DNA from: Mytilus galloprovincialis
Lineage: Eukaryota; Mollusca; Bivalvia; Mytilida; Mytilidae
DNA length: 64,000 nucleotides
Direction: 5' to 3'
NCBI RefSeq assembly: GCF_965363235.1
Contig: NC_134849.1
Location: 16,952,863 to 17,016,862, forward strand
In this document: in pieces, positions 47,101 through 57,513 of the stretch
Numbering within the stretch: the first letter of the stretch is position 1
How the letters are laid out: each line of letters starts with the position of its first letter
Translations under genes and position numbers: made by a program
Notes under the pieces: model-generated
What the model was told of the DNA's origin: nothing
Database searches by the model: none
What the model saw: the letters and a program-made list of their open reading frames with translations, nothing else

Positions 47101-48197
47101 TATGATAAAACTACGTAAACATAAATTGGAATTTACCGATCTTTGAAAAAAAGTACGTTAAAATGACAAATACTACCATATTTGTTTAAAAAGGGTCTTC
47201 GTTCAATAAAAAATCAACTTACCTTCTGTCATTTCTCTCTCTAACATAATTATTTATTTAAAAAAATGATAGATAATTCTTTATAACTTCTTTTTTTGTT
47301 TTCTGTAATCATTTATCAGGACCCGTGTATTTGTTCTTCGGCGATAAATTGACCAGATGATTCTTAATCCGAAAACAAGAAATTATTGATACAAATACTG
47401 ACTAAAGTATAGTTCTTTAAATGCAAACAGACTTGATGATAAATAAACACTTACGACCATTGCGACGGTGATAATGACGACGTCGGACTGAAAAAAGAAA
47501 TAAAATTTAATTTTGGTGCACATATTATGTAACTATATTTAAGAATTCAATTAGATTGAAATAAGTAAAACAAATACTATTGTATTATTTTATCACACAT
47601 ACAAGTGTATATTTATATACACACACACACACACGCATCAATATACTTATATACACGCATCAATATACATAGTACAAAATAATCATGATAACATTTAACT
47701 GAAAATATGATAAAACTACGAAAACATACATTGGAATTTACCGATCTTTGAAAAAGTACAACAATATATGTTTAAAAAAGGGTCTTCGTTCAATAAAAAA
47801 TCAACTTACCTTCTTTCATTTCTGTCTCCAACATAGATACTTCTGATTTCAGAGCCTGAAACTCATTCTCCGTTTCACCTTTTGACTCAAAGTTGGCACC
47901 ATCTGGGTTCAGAGCCTCGACATCGTCCTCCATATCATCGTCTGAAGAGGGGGTTACATCTGGCTTCGGAGCCTCGACATCGTCCTCCATGTCATCGACT
48001 GATTCAGAAGAGGGGGTAATATCTGGCTTCGGAGCATCGACCTCGTTCTCATCATCGACTGAAGAGGGGGCTACATCTGGCATCGGAGCCTCGACCTCGT
48101 TTTCATCATCGTCTGAAGAGGGAGAGGATTCAAACTTTAACGTGCTGCCATATGCAGTCACAATGCAAACAGTTATGAATATAAACACGAGCCTCAT
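44108..48197 (-). CDS. Secreted H-type lectin C with expanded acidic stalk and two basic micro-exons
   Basis: Exons are 48197-47810, 47487-47455 (33 nt), 46907-46854 (54 nt) and 44370-44108. All introns are phase 1 with GT/AG ends. With both micro-exons the product is 245 residues. A signal peptide (MRLVFIFITVCIVTAYG) is followed by four acidic repeats of the type DDENEVEAPxPDxxPSS and a coiled coil (ENEFQALKSEVSMLETEM). The micro-exons read VRRRHYHRRNG and RRHRRHHHRRHYYRRHG. The lectin domain ends YTWMACPK, as in A and B. Both micro-exons are multiples of three, so each may be skipped or used alternately. The last intron (44371-46853) is swollen by a fold-back element, a minisatellite and repeats. 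Sugar specificity is unknown. Confidence 0.83.
44485..44888. mobile_element. 404-bp fold-back element in the last intron of lectin C
   Basis: It starts CTACACAGCTACTTTTGCAT and ends with the inverse of CTACACAGCTACTTTTGGAT. Similarity between the two arms continues inwards for about 190 bp, with a loop near 44660-44710. No clear target duplication was found. Confidence 0.75.
45340..45482 (+). repeat. Abundant dispersed mollusc repeat
   Basis: GTCCAGCTGAAGGACGCCTC, TGCATTGAAGACCTGTTGG and TTTGACACATTCCCCATTTC are words of a repeat I know to be very common in bivalves. It lies in the last intron of lectin C. Confidence 0.65.
45508..45720. repeat. 33-bp minisatellite with TCGTC/GACGA inverted words
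   Basis: TCGTCATGT starts at 45508, 45549, 45582, 45615, 45648, 45681 and 45703. Four steps are 33 bp and the last is 22. Each unit runs TCGTCATGTAATCGATATGT then GAGACGA, so it can fold back on itself. It lies in the last intron of lectin C. Confidence 0.85.
46540..46676. repeat. Copy related to the 13443-13577 element
   Basis: GTGTACACCAGAACATCTTG, ATTGGTTAAATG and CCCATGATGCTTAAGATTCT follow the same order as in intron 4 of the Cys-rich gene. Only one outer arm is well kept. Confidence 0.55.
47220..47262 (-). other. Duplicated tail of lectin C exon 1
   Basis: On the minus strand ATGTTAGAGAGAGAAATGAC and AGAAG, followed by GTAAGT, repeat the end of exon 1 (47850-47810). With the flanking intron and a micro-exon this makes a tandem duplication of about 600 bp. 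It explains why C has two micro-exons. No splice acceptor is seen, so it is probably unused. Confidence 0.6.
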
Positions 48198-48264
48198 TCT
48201 GTCAGACTTGTCAGTCTCACTTATGAAAACTAGACGCGTTATACATACTTTTATTATATCGCCT

Positions 48265-48273
48265 CTTTTTATA
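48265..48273 (-). promoter_or_regulatory. TATA box of lectin C
   Basis: TATAAAAAG on the minus strand, about 70 bp before the ATG. Confidence 0.7.
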
Positions 48274-48308
48274 CACGTCCACCGGAAAATGTTTTTCTTC
48301 TTGCACGT

Positions 48309-48373
48309 GACTTCGACTAACTTGTAACGCATATTTTAATTTCTTACACGTGACTCTGATAAACTGGTAACTC
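48309..48373 (-). promoter_or_regulatory. Paired upstream element of lectin C
   Basis: Diverged versions of the 22-bp word start at 48309 and 48352, again 43 bp apart. Both are preceded by CACGTGA or CACGTGAC. Confidence 0.6.
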
Positions 48374-48749
48374 ATTTATTAATAATCAATATATGAAATG
48401 AGGCTTCAAGCCAAAACTGGTAGTGGTAGTTTACATATACAATAAACCCAGAGGACACTGAAGTACACAGAAATTGGCAAACAATTAATTAAACAGCCCC
48501 GACAACTACCATCCACTAAATGAAATAAACAAAACAAAATTACCATACATAGCAGTATGTTACTATGTACGCCTTAGCGCAACTTGTTTTTTAAAATTCA
48601 TAAGCCAATGACAGATTGATGTAAGAATATACTTTGAGCATTTTTTTCTGAAATGATATTTAAAGTGTTGCAGTTATTTGCTTTTGCTTTATTTGTCCAA
48701 TTAACCTTCAATCATATCTAAAATGGGATTCAGAATAAAAACATTAATG

Positions 48750-48950
48750 TGCCTATGCTTACCCTTCCCGAGCACCTGAGATCATCCCTAGTTTTTGGTG
48801 GGGTTCGTGTTGCTTATTCTATAGTTTTCTATGTTATGTCATATGAACTGTTGTTTGTCTGTTTGTCTTTTTTCATTTTAAGCCATGGCGTTGTCAGTTT
48901 ATTTTCGATTTATGAGTTTGACTGTCACTCTGGTATCTTTCGTCACACAG
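48750..48950 (+). repeat. Penelope-like 3' tail copy (family R2)
   Basis: CTTACCCTTCCCGAGCACCT, TTTTTGGTGGGGTTCGTGTT and CCATGGCGTTGTCAGTTTAT. A further partial copy lies at 49080-49200. Confidence 0.65.
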
Positions 48951-49615
48951 ATTTACACACCTTGTCTAGGGCAGATAAGTGAATAGTTCCTGCGACACAG
49001 TGTTTTTTTGTTGTTCCAATGTTTTTAAAATACAGATTTAAACAATGTGTCAAGGCCAAATAAATGATTAAACTGTCATACACGGAGCAGTACTTGCTTA
49101 TCCTGCTGATGCACCTAAGAATACCTCTTGTTTTTGGTGGGGTTCGAGTTTTTTTACGGATCACTTATGAGTTTAAATGACCATATGATAACTTTCGTCT
49201 ATCTTTTTGAAGTCAAATTCCGAGGATTGGAACATATAATGATAAACTAGAATCCGTTTATTGTCGATTAGATATTAAAATCACTAATTTTCATGTTACC
49301 CGTTATTTTATCCTAGCAGGTTTTACATAGAAAATTGGAAGTATGCTAACCCTATATGGTAACTAACCATGTATTTTTAAGGGCACCCTAAACCAAATAT
49401 ACATAGTCACCACATGTAGTCCTTTAACCAATCATATCTCTATTAATCTATAGGAGGTAAGATAAATTTATACATATATTAGAGCGATTATTTTCAACTT
49501 ATATTGAGTTGTCCTTAGAGTATATCTTGTTAATATTTTCAAACTAACTACTACAGAGTTAAACCCCTATCTCACACACATAGAAATTGTCTAAAATATA
49601 TATATTTATCAATTA

Positions 49616-49742
49616 TAGACTTTTGACGAGGTCAATACGTTATATATGGACCTGTTCAAATTATATTTACCGAGGACAAGGTCTGAGGTTTAATATAATC
49701 TAAAGGTCCATACATAACGTATTGACCGATTGAAAGTCCTGA
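49616..49742. mobile_element. Palindromic repeat
   Basis: GAGGTCAATACGTTATATAT and GGACCTGT on the left are mirrored by AGGTCCATACATAACGTATTGACC on the right, split here as AGGTCCATACATAACG and TATTGACC. About 50 bp lie between. It is a small fold-back element. Confidence 0.6.
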
Positions 49743-50529
49743 TACAAAATATATAATGGTTAATACGTGACCAAATAAACCAATGCGAAACAAGAAAAAT
49801 CAAACCAAATGTAATATAAGTTCGTATTGTCTACGGCATAATACATTCGTTTGATGTGTTTGGGCTTTTGATTTGCCATTTGATTAGGGACTTTCCCTTT
49901 TGAATTATCTTCGGAGCCCAGTAGTTATTTTTATTTGTACTTTATATACAAGGATATAAGATATGGTTTTATCAGTTCTGCGACGTTTGTATCATGTTTT
50001 TGGTCATGCAAATAGCTTCGCCTCGACCATCATTAAATTTTAGGTATACATATTACTAGTAACAACTCTCTGCAAAAGAAGACATTGCGAGACTTTTCAA
50101 ATCCATCGATATAAGAAGGAGTGGTCCTAATGTGATAACTCTCTATCAAAGGCACACATCGTAAAGTCAAACCGTTAAAGGTCAAAGTAAGGCATTCAAC
50201 ATGGAGCCTTGGCTCACACCGTACTGCAAGCTATAAAGGCACACAATTTCGAAAAACATTTAAAATTAAAAAAAAAAAATCTTATCTATATAAAAATTAG
50301 AAGAATCACTTATGAACCACAGCAATATATGACAATTATTGATCATCAGGTTCATGACATAGGGCAGGTTGATGAATGAAGCGGATCTAATAATTTTGAT
50401 ATGCGCCAACCTTCATCTTATATGAAACAATAGTGTAAATTCCCAACATAGAAACCCACTTTATAGTATCAATCGAAATGGCATTACTCAATCAAATGAC
50501 ATATTAAAAAAGACAAATGAATATAATTT

Positions 50530-50685
50530 TGGGCCCTTTATATCTTGTTGTTCGGTGTGAGCCAAGGCTCTGTGTTGAAGGTCGTACCTTGACCTATAAT
50601 GGTTTACTTTTATAAATTGTTATTTGGATGGAGAGTTGTCTCATTGGCACTCGTACTACATCTTCCTATATCTATAATCTGAACG
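50530..50685 (+). repeat. Dispersed repeat family R3
   Basis: GGGCCCTTTATATCTTGTTG to GAGAGTTGTCTCATTGGCAC and the TCTTCCTATATC tail. Confidence 0.7.
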
Positions 50686-51679
50686 AATTAATTTGAGTTA
50701 TGACACAAGGTAAATGCTTAATTTATCAAACAAGGGAGTTAGATGTCAAACAATATCAGGAAGACAACCATAACCTTGAACAAAATACCGCGAAAGAAAT
50801 TAATGCACACAGTAAAATAAATAAAACTTTGTAGTAGGGTATACAATTTAGTACGGAAATAGTTGTTTCAGTTAGCCTACATGTTGCGATGATAAATATG
50901 GGGCTTATATTCATCAAATCCTTCATATAGGGACAAATAGTTACGCTATTAACTTTTATCATTAGCCAGAAATGTACTTATTGAAATCAATTCATGGTCG
51001 TAAAGTAAATTACAGTTGTATCAGTTTAGATTAAAACTTTCCAACCACAACTGACCTAAAAATGTCCGGATTTTTGTTTATGTATATGATATGATATTTT
51101 ACAATATAGTATCCGTAACGCATCCTTTTGGTGTGGGAACAGGAAAACATTTACATGTTTGATTTGATAACGCAAATTGTACGATTATTTATCGCTTGCA
51201 TGTTTTAAAAATTTAAGTCATCCTTTTGAAAGATCTCCGAACGCCAAATTAAAGGTTTATGCAAACTAAGGGGTTCCATTTATTTCGCCTACCCATGTTG
51301 AGCCAACTGTAAGTCCTAAACAACACCATCACCATTCAATAACCATTCTTCTATTTTCTGATGTTTTGAGAACAATTTTTTGTTGGTTAAAATTATGGCA
51401 AAGCTTTTGGTCAACAATAAATCTAAGTGACATGCCCTAAAAAATTTGTATATTAATGTGAATTCAATTACGAGATACATTATTTTCTTCTCCTCATACT
51501 ATATCATGCATACCCTTAGAATAAAACAAATTATACATATAGATATATAGATAAATGAATAAGACAGGACTCTAAAATAAAGTGTCTTGTCTATCTATAT
51601 TTTTTTCTACTATATAACATTTAAACTTTTATCTTGACTTTGGACAAATTCGAAGAACATTTATCCTCAGTTTTGTTGA

Positions 51680-52500
51680 ACTTCCATTATTGAGGACGTT
51701 GCTGGCCATTCACGACGTTTTGCAATTTTACAATTAGAACGATCGACAACCAAGAGTCTATACAACAGAAGCGTTTTTTATGTGGCTGTTTTCGACTTTC
51801 GTCCCCAAACGGTTCACATTGTTGTTCGATGCTATGATGCTGTTATTTTACGATGTCGATAGGTCGAAAGCTCGAAGATCTATATATATACGCTGAAATG
51901 ATGTTAAAGAGTTTTACTTCAAATTACATTTCCCGAAACTATTTTCGACGGTTTTTCTTATGACAATTACGTGATTGCCAATACTATTTTTGTTTTGTTT
52001 ATAAATTAAAAACTGGAAGACGATTAAGATGATGTTATTTCTTAGGTTGAGACACGTTAGTGGTGCATTATCAAGTGCTTCTTTCCGTTTATCATGGACA
52101 ACTTTGTGGTCTGAAATTACGTTTATGGTACGTATTGCGATGCGTTTTTATTTCAATATGTAGTTGGTTTGTAGTCATATCTTAACTGACCCTATGTTGG
52201 AATCGGAAATATTGAACAAAATCTAAATCTGATGAACGATTGGACAAAATAGCTTCATAACACCAAGTCATACTGACTAATCAACCTGATTTATGGAGGA
52301 AAACACCTTTTAAATCATCATGTGTCTGATTCTCTTTTCTTGAATCGCCTTCCTGAAGAACAACCAAAGCCAAAAACTAGAGCCCAATTTAACAGTTTCC
52401 GTATTATTGAAGTATAGAATAGGTTGTCGATCGTTTTGATTATAAAATTGCCAAACTTCGTAAATGGCCACCAACGTTCTCAATAATGAAAGTTCAACCA
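51680..52500. other. Inverted pair of unidentified coding-like fragments
   Basis: The left piece (from 51682, plus strand) reads VELPLLRTLLAIHD, then NDRQP and MWLFSTFVPKR. The right piece (from 52499, minus strand) reads VELSLLRTLVAIYE, then NDRQP and FWLWLFFRK. They are clearly related in peptide terms and face each other, with about 550 bp between. This could be a transposon with coding ends, or two exons of duplicated genes. Family unknown. A short frame with a GT donor (52029-52127) lies between. Confidence 0.4.
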
Positions 52501-52509
52501 TAGGGTAGT

Positions 52510-53080
52510 CTTGTGTTTATTGAACGATGGAGACAATTTGAAATTGTGAATGCACAACTTTCTAAAAGAATAAAATACATCCTAGTAAAGAAAAATCGAA
52601 CACTCAGCGTTATAAAATTACACTTGTCATTGTTTTCCTGTGTCAAAACAAAAGGATGCATTTCACGGATACTTATAATAAAGCATCCTATTTGCTATGC
52701 CAAAAAATATAAAAATAAAAAAGTGTTGATTACTGGGAAAAATCCAAACATTTTAAGGTCAATTGAGGAGGCGAATTTGTAATCCTAACTAGTGCAATTC
52801 TACTTTATTTTAAAACCGTTAACTTATTACAATAAAAACACTTTTCTGTATCGCTCTCTACGGACTAATGATACAACATTATACCGTTACGTTATTAAAG
52901 AGTTTTTTGTTGGTGTTTACCCATTTTTTTTGTATATTCACCAGAACGTTAGTGTTCACGCTTGTATTGCCAGTGGTCAGCACTTCTGTGTTGACATGAA
53001 TAATCATTGATATAGTCATACTTATAAATAAACCATTTACAAAGCTTTGACTTTTTAAAAACACGATTTTTCTACCTCAG
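52510..53080. other. No gene recognised
   Basis: AT-rich sequence with short open frames of 60-90 codons. None has a signal peptide, known motif or splice support. Confidence 0.4.
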
Positions 53081-53270
53081 GAATAAATTACCTTAGCTGT
53101 ATTTGGCAAAACTATTCGGAATTTCTTGTCCTCATTGCAATTAAACTTCAAACTTTACTTGGCCTTTTTATCATTGTTGTATGTAAGGGTCACGGATGAG
53201 TCTTTTGTAGACGAAACGATCGTCTGGCGTAAAAACAAAATTTCAATCCTGGTACCTATGCTTAGTTTAT
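53080..53270 (+). repeat. Dispersed repeat family R5
   Basis: GATGAGTCTTTTGTAGACGA and TTCAATCCTGGTACCTATG mark the copy. Its left part begins near 53080 with words also seen reversed at 600-680. Confidence 0.6.
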
Positions 53271-53383
53271 TTACATATTTTACATGTTTCATCCCCCATT
53301 TTTTACACAAGGAACTTCCTATACCTAGTCCGGAATATGAAAGTTGTTTTCTATTCGTTTGAAGGGATTATATTTATGATTGT

Positions 53384-53480
53384 CTCATTGACCTGGGAAC
53401 TCCCAGGGGAATGTTCTTTGATATGGGAAAACCAAGGGGAATGTTCATTGATATGGGAACTCCCAGGGGAATGTTCTTTA
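53384..53480 (+). repeat. 36-bp tandem repeat, three units
   Basis: GGGAACTCCCAGGGGAATGT recurs with 36-bp steps. It makes a false repeat peptide (WELPGECSLI) in a long open frame that ends in an R2 tail. Confidence 0.8.
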
Positions 53481-53499
53481 GAGTGTGCTACTTATTTCA

Positions 53500-53725
53500 A
53501 CGTACGACGGGTGCCACATGTGGAGCAGGATCTACTTACCCTTCCGGAGCACCTGAGATCACCCCTAGTTTTTTGGTGGGGTTCGTGTTGTTTATTCTTA
53601 AGTTTCCTATGTTGTGTCATGTGTGCTGTTGTTTGTTTGTCTTTTTCATTTTTAGACATGGCGTTGTCAGTTTGTTTTAGATTTTTGAGTTTGACTGTCC
53701 CTTTGGCATCTTTTGTCCCTCTTTT
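53500..53725 (+). repeat. Penelope-like 3' tail copy (family R2)
   Basis: Complete-looking tail from ACGACGGGTGCCACATGTGG through CTTCCGGAGCACCTGAGATC to CTTTTGTCCCTC. Confidence 0.7.
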
Positions 53726-54179
53726 GTTTCTGATGGAGAGTTGTCTTTTTTTTGGCAATAATGACACATGATCTCATTCGTATGAGAAATAAGCTATATC
53801 ACTGCCTTATTTCAGATACATTTTCTTTTGGGTTTGAAAAATTGACAGGGATATAACCCTATCAAAAATCACGTTCTGTTGTTCTGTTGTTAATCAAATA
53901 TTAAGCTTCTCGATGATAAAAAAACATTTTCCCATAAAATGTGTGGTTCAAGTTTTTAGAATTTTTTTTATTATTATTTATGTCTCAGTAAACTTTTTTT
54001 CAAAACATTCCGACTATTAAACGTGCAAAATAATTTTAGTCAATGCATCATAAAGCCTCGTACAAAGTATAGTGGTCGAAAGTAGTTTACAAAAGTTACA
54101 TTTCTATGTAAATATATTTTATGCAAGATATTTGTGCAAACGATTTTGTTATTGTGATAGTTCTAATCTTTTGTACTCT

Positions 54180-54410
54180 GCTTGCCCTTCCCGAGCACTT
54201 TAGATCACCCTCAGTTTTTGGTGGTGGTTTAGTCTATGTTGTGTATTGTGTGCTATTACATGTCTGATTGTCTTTTTATTTTTTAACCATGGCGTTGTTA
54301 GTTTATTTTCGAGTTTTAATGTCCCTCTGGTACCTTCCGCCTCTCATTTCTGACTTTTGAATGAGTTTGAATGTCACTTTGGTATCTTTAGCCCCTCTTT
54401 TGTATATTTT
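54180..54410 (+). repeat. Penelope-like 3' tail copy (family R2)
   Basis: TGCCCTTCCCGAGCACTTTA, CCATGGCGTTGTTAGTTTAT, and a duplicated end near 54360-54410. Confidence 0.6.
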
Positions 54411-54973
54411 GACATGGAAAAGGTTATCGACAAGAAAGGACAAATGAAATTTTTTTTTAAAGAAGATCCACGATCTTTTAGTTTTCAGAAGATATCCATT
54501 GTCCATCCTATCTGAATTACAGTCCGACAAGTTTGATCAAAATTTAACTAGTTCGAAACAGAGAGCACATGATTGCAGTTGAATTATCTTTAAATGAATC
54601 AAAATGTCAGATATTATAATGGTAGAAAATAAATGTTTCAATTGAATGTTTACAATCTACTTTATATATCAAGACGTAGTTTATAATCGTTAACAATTTC
54701 CTTGTCAAGTTATACAATTGTGTACAGTGAGAAAATTAAAGGTGTGGGAAACAAAAAAAGAAAAGATATTTAAAAAAAAAATTAAAAACCATTACCAAAA
54801 GAAAAGGCAAATAGACAAACAGGTCCACAAATCACTACCAAATAAAACAAAGATTGAGCACCAGAAACCACACTATCCACGGCTAATTTTACCTTATATT
54901 GTTTAGACACTGAAAGTATACTATTTTCTAATTAGTTGTAAAGATTTTTTAGAATACTGCATATCAGTAAACT

Positions 54974-55201
54974 TTATTTTATACAATGTAGAGTGGTATT
55001 TGGACAAACGTAAGACCCTATCCGACGGATGTTATTAGAGAACACATAAAATCTATGTTTTAAATACAGCAGACGCCCATTGTAGTCTTCTAGTATAGAA
55101 GCTCGTGTTTGACTGGTACAATCGTCAAAGTAAAATGACGCACATCGATTGTTGCCATTTTCTTGGTCCAAAGATACACCAAAATCAAAGAGCTGAAAGC
55201 T
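54974..55201 (-). CDS. Candidate terminal exon of an unidentified gene
   Basis: After an acceptor-like TTTTCCTCAG on the minus strand, an open frame of 75 codons starts SFQLFDFGVSLDQENGNNRC. It includes SFYFDDCTSQTRA and RRIGSYVCPNTTLHC and ends in TAA overlapping an AATAAA. It holds four Cys and looks like a real protein sequence. A decayed relative lies at 58590-58800. No upstream exon was found and I do not know the domain. Confidence 0.35.
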   Translation of the reverse strand, partial: SFQLFDFGVSLDQENGNNRCASFYFDDCTSQTRASILEDYNGRLLYLKHRFYVFSNNIRRIGSYVCPNTTLHCIK

Positions 55202-55369
55202 CTGAGGAAAAATGACGCCACTGCCTCTAATATTGGGATATTTTTATGCAAGTCTTGATTTTCACATACCTTAATAACTTTAACATTGCAACATGTCTCG
55301 TAAGCATAAAATTGATATTCGTATGTGTGTGTGTGTGTGTGAAGTAGAGATGACAACTGACTTTTATTT

Positions 55370-55705
55370 TGTTTAGTACAAATGAATAGGTCACGATTCA
55401 AGACTACCTGAATGATCTACAGTATCCAATTACTCCTGGCTGTTTTTTTTTTGTTTGTTTGTACAAATAAAAAGGTCAAGACTACCTGCATGATCTACAT
55501 TATCCAATGACTACTGGCTGTTTTTTTGTACAAATAAATAGGTCAAGAATACTGGAATGATCTACAATATCCAATGACTACTAGCTGTTCTTTTGTACTA
55601 ATAAAAAGGTCAAGACTATTAAATGATCTACAATATCCAATGACTAATGGCTGTTCTTTTGTACATACTAAATAAAGACTACCTGAATGATCTAAAGTAT
55701 TCTAG
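55370..55705 (-). repeat. Minisatellite of about 65-75 bp, four to five units
   Basis: Each unit holds CTGAATGATCTACA-like, TATCCAATGACTACTGGCTG and GTACAAATAAA words. Unit lengths differ mainly through T-runs. A GT microsatellite (55325-55341) is next to it. Confidence 0.8.
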
Positions 55706-55831
55706 GTAATGTTTAATTTTTTTCTTGCAATTAGATTTTTCTAAATCAAGAATCATTGACAGCCTACTAGTATCCGTTTCAAACCAAATAATTATTAAGA
55801 GCATGTTTTAACAAGCTCTTATACTCCACTA

Positions 55832-56001
55832 GTCCTATAACATATGACTTCGCATTCTTATTCATTTTTTAACGTTTTTATACTGATATTTTTTGTTGAT
55901 TTTTTTTTAATGCGAAATGTGGCACATTGATAGTAAATTTTTTTATCAGAACAGTAAATAGAAATAGTAAATAATGCTCCCGAAGTCATATGTTATAGGA
56001 C
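55832..56001. mobile_element. 170-bp element with perfect 21-bp inverted ends and TA duplication
   Basis: The left end reads GTCCTATAACATATGACTTC plus G. The right end, 55981-56001, is its exact inverse. TA stands on both sides (55830-55831 and 56002-56003), as for Tc1/mariner-type elements. There is no coding capacity. Confidence 0.85.
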
Positions 56002-56499
56002 TAATTACCCACATACTCGTTAAATAAGTTACTAGTGACATAGTTATTTCTGTTACTTGAAGCAAATTCTATTTCTGTAGATTTACACAATAGCATAATA
56101 TTGTTATACTAGTTTTATTTCACCTTGAAGATTAGACAAATAGGAATACTCCTTTGATTTTTTTTATTTCATGTCAGTCAGGTCGCTTTATATGAAACTA
56201 GAAACCACTTCTCTGCCATATTGATATTATATAACAACTCTGTCAATGACTCATATAATTGATATTCATTCTTTAACCATTTTATATCATAGTAGTCTAG
56301 TTTTTTTTTATTTTGCACTAACCCACCATCTTTCATGTCAAATTTCTGTCTCCATTTAAGTTTATGCTATTGAACCATCATGTTATTAAACACAATTCCA
56401 ACTAACTATGCTGTTATAGTGGGTCACCATATATTCAACTTGGGTGGCATTCCAGTTATTGAAATTTGAGTGAGATTAGAACAATGAACTACAAACAAA

Positions 56500-57165
56500 A
56501 AATGTAGACCTTCAGGAATGGATCTCATAATTTAATATGGAGCCATAGTATGCAACCCCGGCCCAGTAACAACAATAAACAAGCTTCAAAGGATAGATGT
56601 CAAGCGGCAAAATGTATCACCAGAGATTACAAGTCAAGAGAGTATGGATACATCTAAAAAATGCTTGCCAAACTGGAACTACAACAAGATCTCCAGACAA
56701 GGACGAGCAAGATGTTGAAGCCAAAATAAGTATTTATGTAAAATGTAGTTGAGGGGCTGATTCACGCTATTGAACCAGAAGAATTCCTAAAAAAAAAAGC
56801 ATGTCCGAAGAGCACCATAACTGCCGAGAAATTCAAAGAATACCACGCAACAATTATTGTGGAAAAGTGAAGAATAACTCTGACGTCAACTCAACTGTGA
56901 GTGTATTGACATTCCACCAAGTAAAACACCGTACAATATTCAAACTCATCCTTTGTAAGATAGTGATCGCGTCAAATCAGCTAGAGGACACTGTTGTGCA
57001 AGCATCAAACGTAGAGAGCTTCAAATCTAGCTGTTCTCACGCCCCGCCAACAAATCGGCGGCGCTCTCTCAAAGCCAGCATCGATATCGACAATTTATTC
57101 ACATGTCATACAGAAACAGTCTGTTACAGACTCTGCTGCTGTAACTTTGTAAACAAAGATTGAAT
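56500..57165 (+). mobile_element. Degenerate LINE, end of the reverse-transcriptase ORF
   Basis: The plus strand reads TTINKLQRIDVKRQNVS near 56565, comparable with the INKLE(A/S)IQRRAARFV stretch of many LINE proteins. NWNYNKISRQGRARC and later VVQASNVESFKSS follow, comparable with VVxAxSVxxFK near the end. It is decayed; only the order of motifs supports the call. Confidence 0.5.
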
Positions 57166-57430
57166 CGGGAGTGACCCAGTCTGCGTTGTTAACCACTAGC
57201 CCGATGCCCCAGACTAGTATTAAATTTTCAGCTCGGACTAGTAAATTTTTTATTATCGCTAGCCCGACCGGACTTACGGATTAGTAAGAAATATAACGTC
57301 CTTTCTATGTTATTTGAACATATTTGAAATTTTGATTGACAAGTAATGCAGAAAAGATCGTCAAATAATGCGTACGAACGTATTAACGAAGTCTAAACTA
57401 TCGAGATCGATGAAAATTTCACCTACGTAA

Positions 57431-57513
57431 TTTTTTTTACCGAGGGTATAGTTTGCTGGCCTCGATGGTCGAGAGACCCGCGGTAGCTCGCCCGCGTCTA
57501 ACGTGCGACTCCC
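57431..57513 (-). mobile_element. 83-bp insert with A8 tail between 23-bp direct repeats
   Basis: CGATGAAAATTTCACCTACG plus TAA (57408-57430) returns with one mismatch at 57514-57536. Between them, on the minus strand, is a GC-rich stretch starting GGGGAGTCGCACGTTAGACG and ending CCTCGGT with eight A. This looks like a small retroposed RNA or SINE. No full tRNA fold could be made by eye. Confidence 0.6.

Larger units (their letters stand above)
40370..51640. repeat. Segmental duplication, copy 3 (contains lectin C), diverged
   Basis: Matches to copies 1 and 2 appear in the same order: 40370-40770, 41660-42110, 42130-42460, 43880-44370 (lectin exon 3), 46854-48400 (lectin 5' part), 48410-48600 and 50975-51640. 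Many insertions lie between them, so this copy split off earlier. Confidence 0.8.

Noticed and set aside
47893-48327. 144-codon plus-strand frame rich in Ser and Gly
   Set aside because: It is the antisense of lectin C exon 1; the low-complexity repeat keeps both strands open.
52029-52127. Start exon MMLFLRLRHVSGALSSASFR before GTACGT
   Set aside because: A TATA-like word lies upstream, but the piece lies between two inverted coding-like fragments and no second exon was found.
53337-53771. 144-codon open frame with WELPGECSLI peptide repeats
   Set aside because: It is made of a 36-bp minisatellite joined to a Penelope-like 3' tail. No signal or splice context supports a gene.
57431-57513. 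tRNA gene
   Set aside because: An A-box-like word is present on one strand, but no consistent cloverleaf or B box was found by eye. It was kept only as a small retroposed insert.
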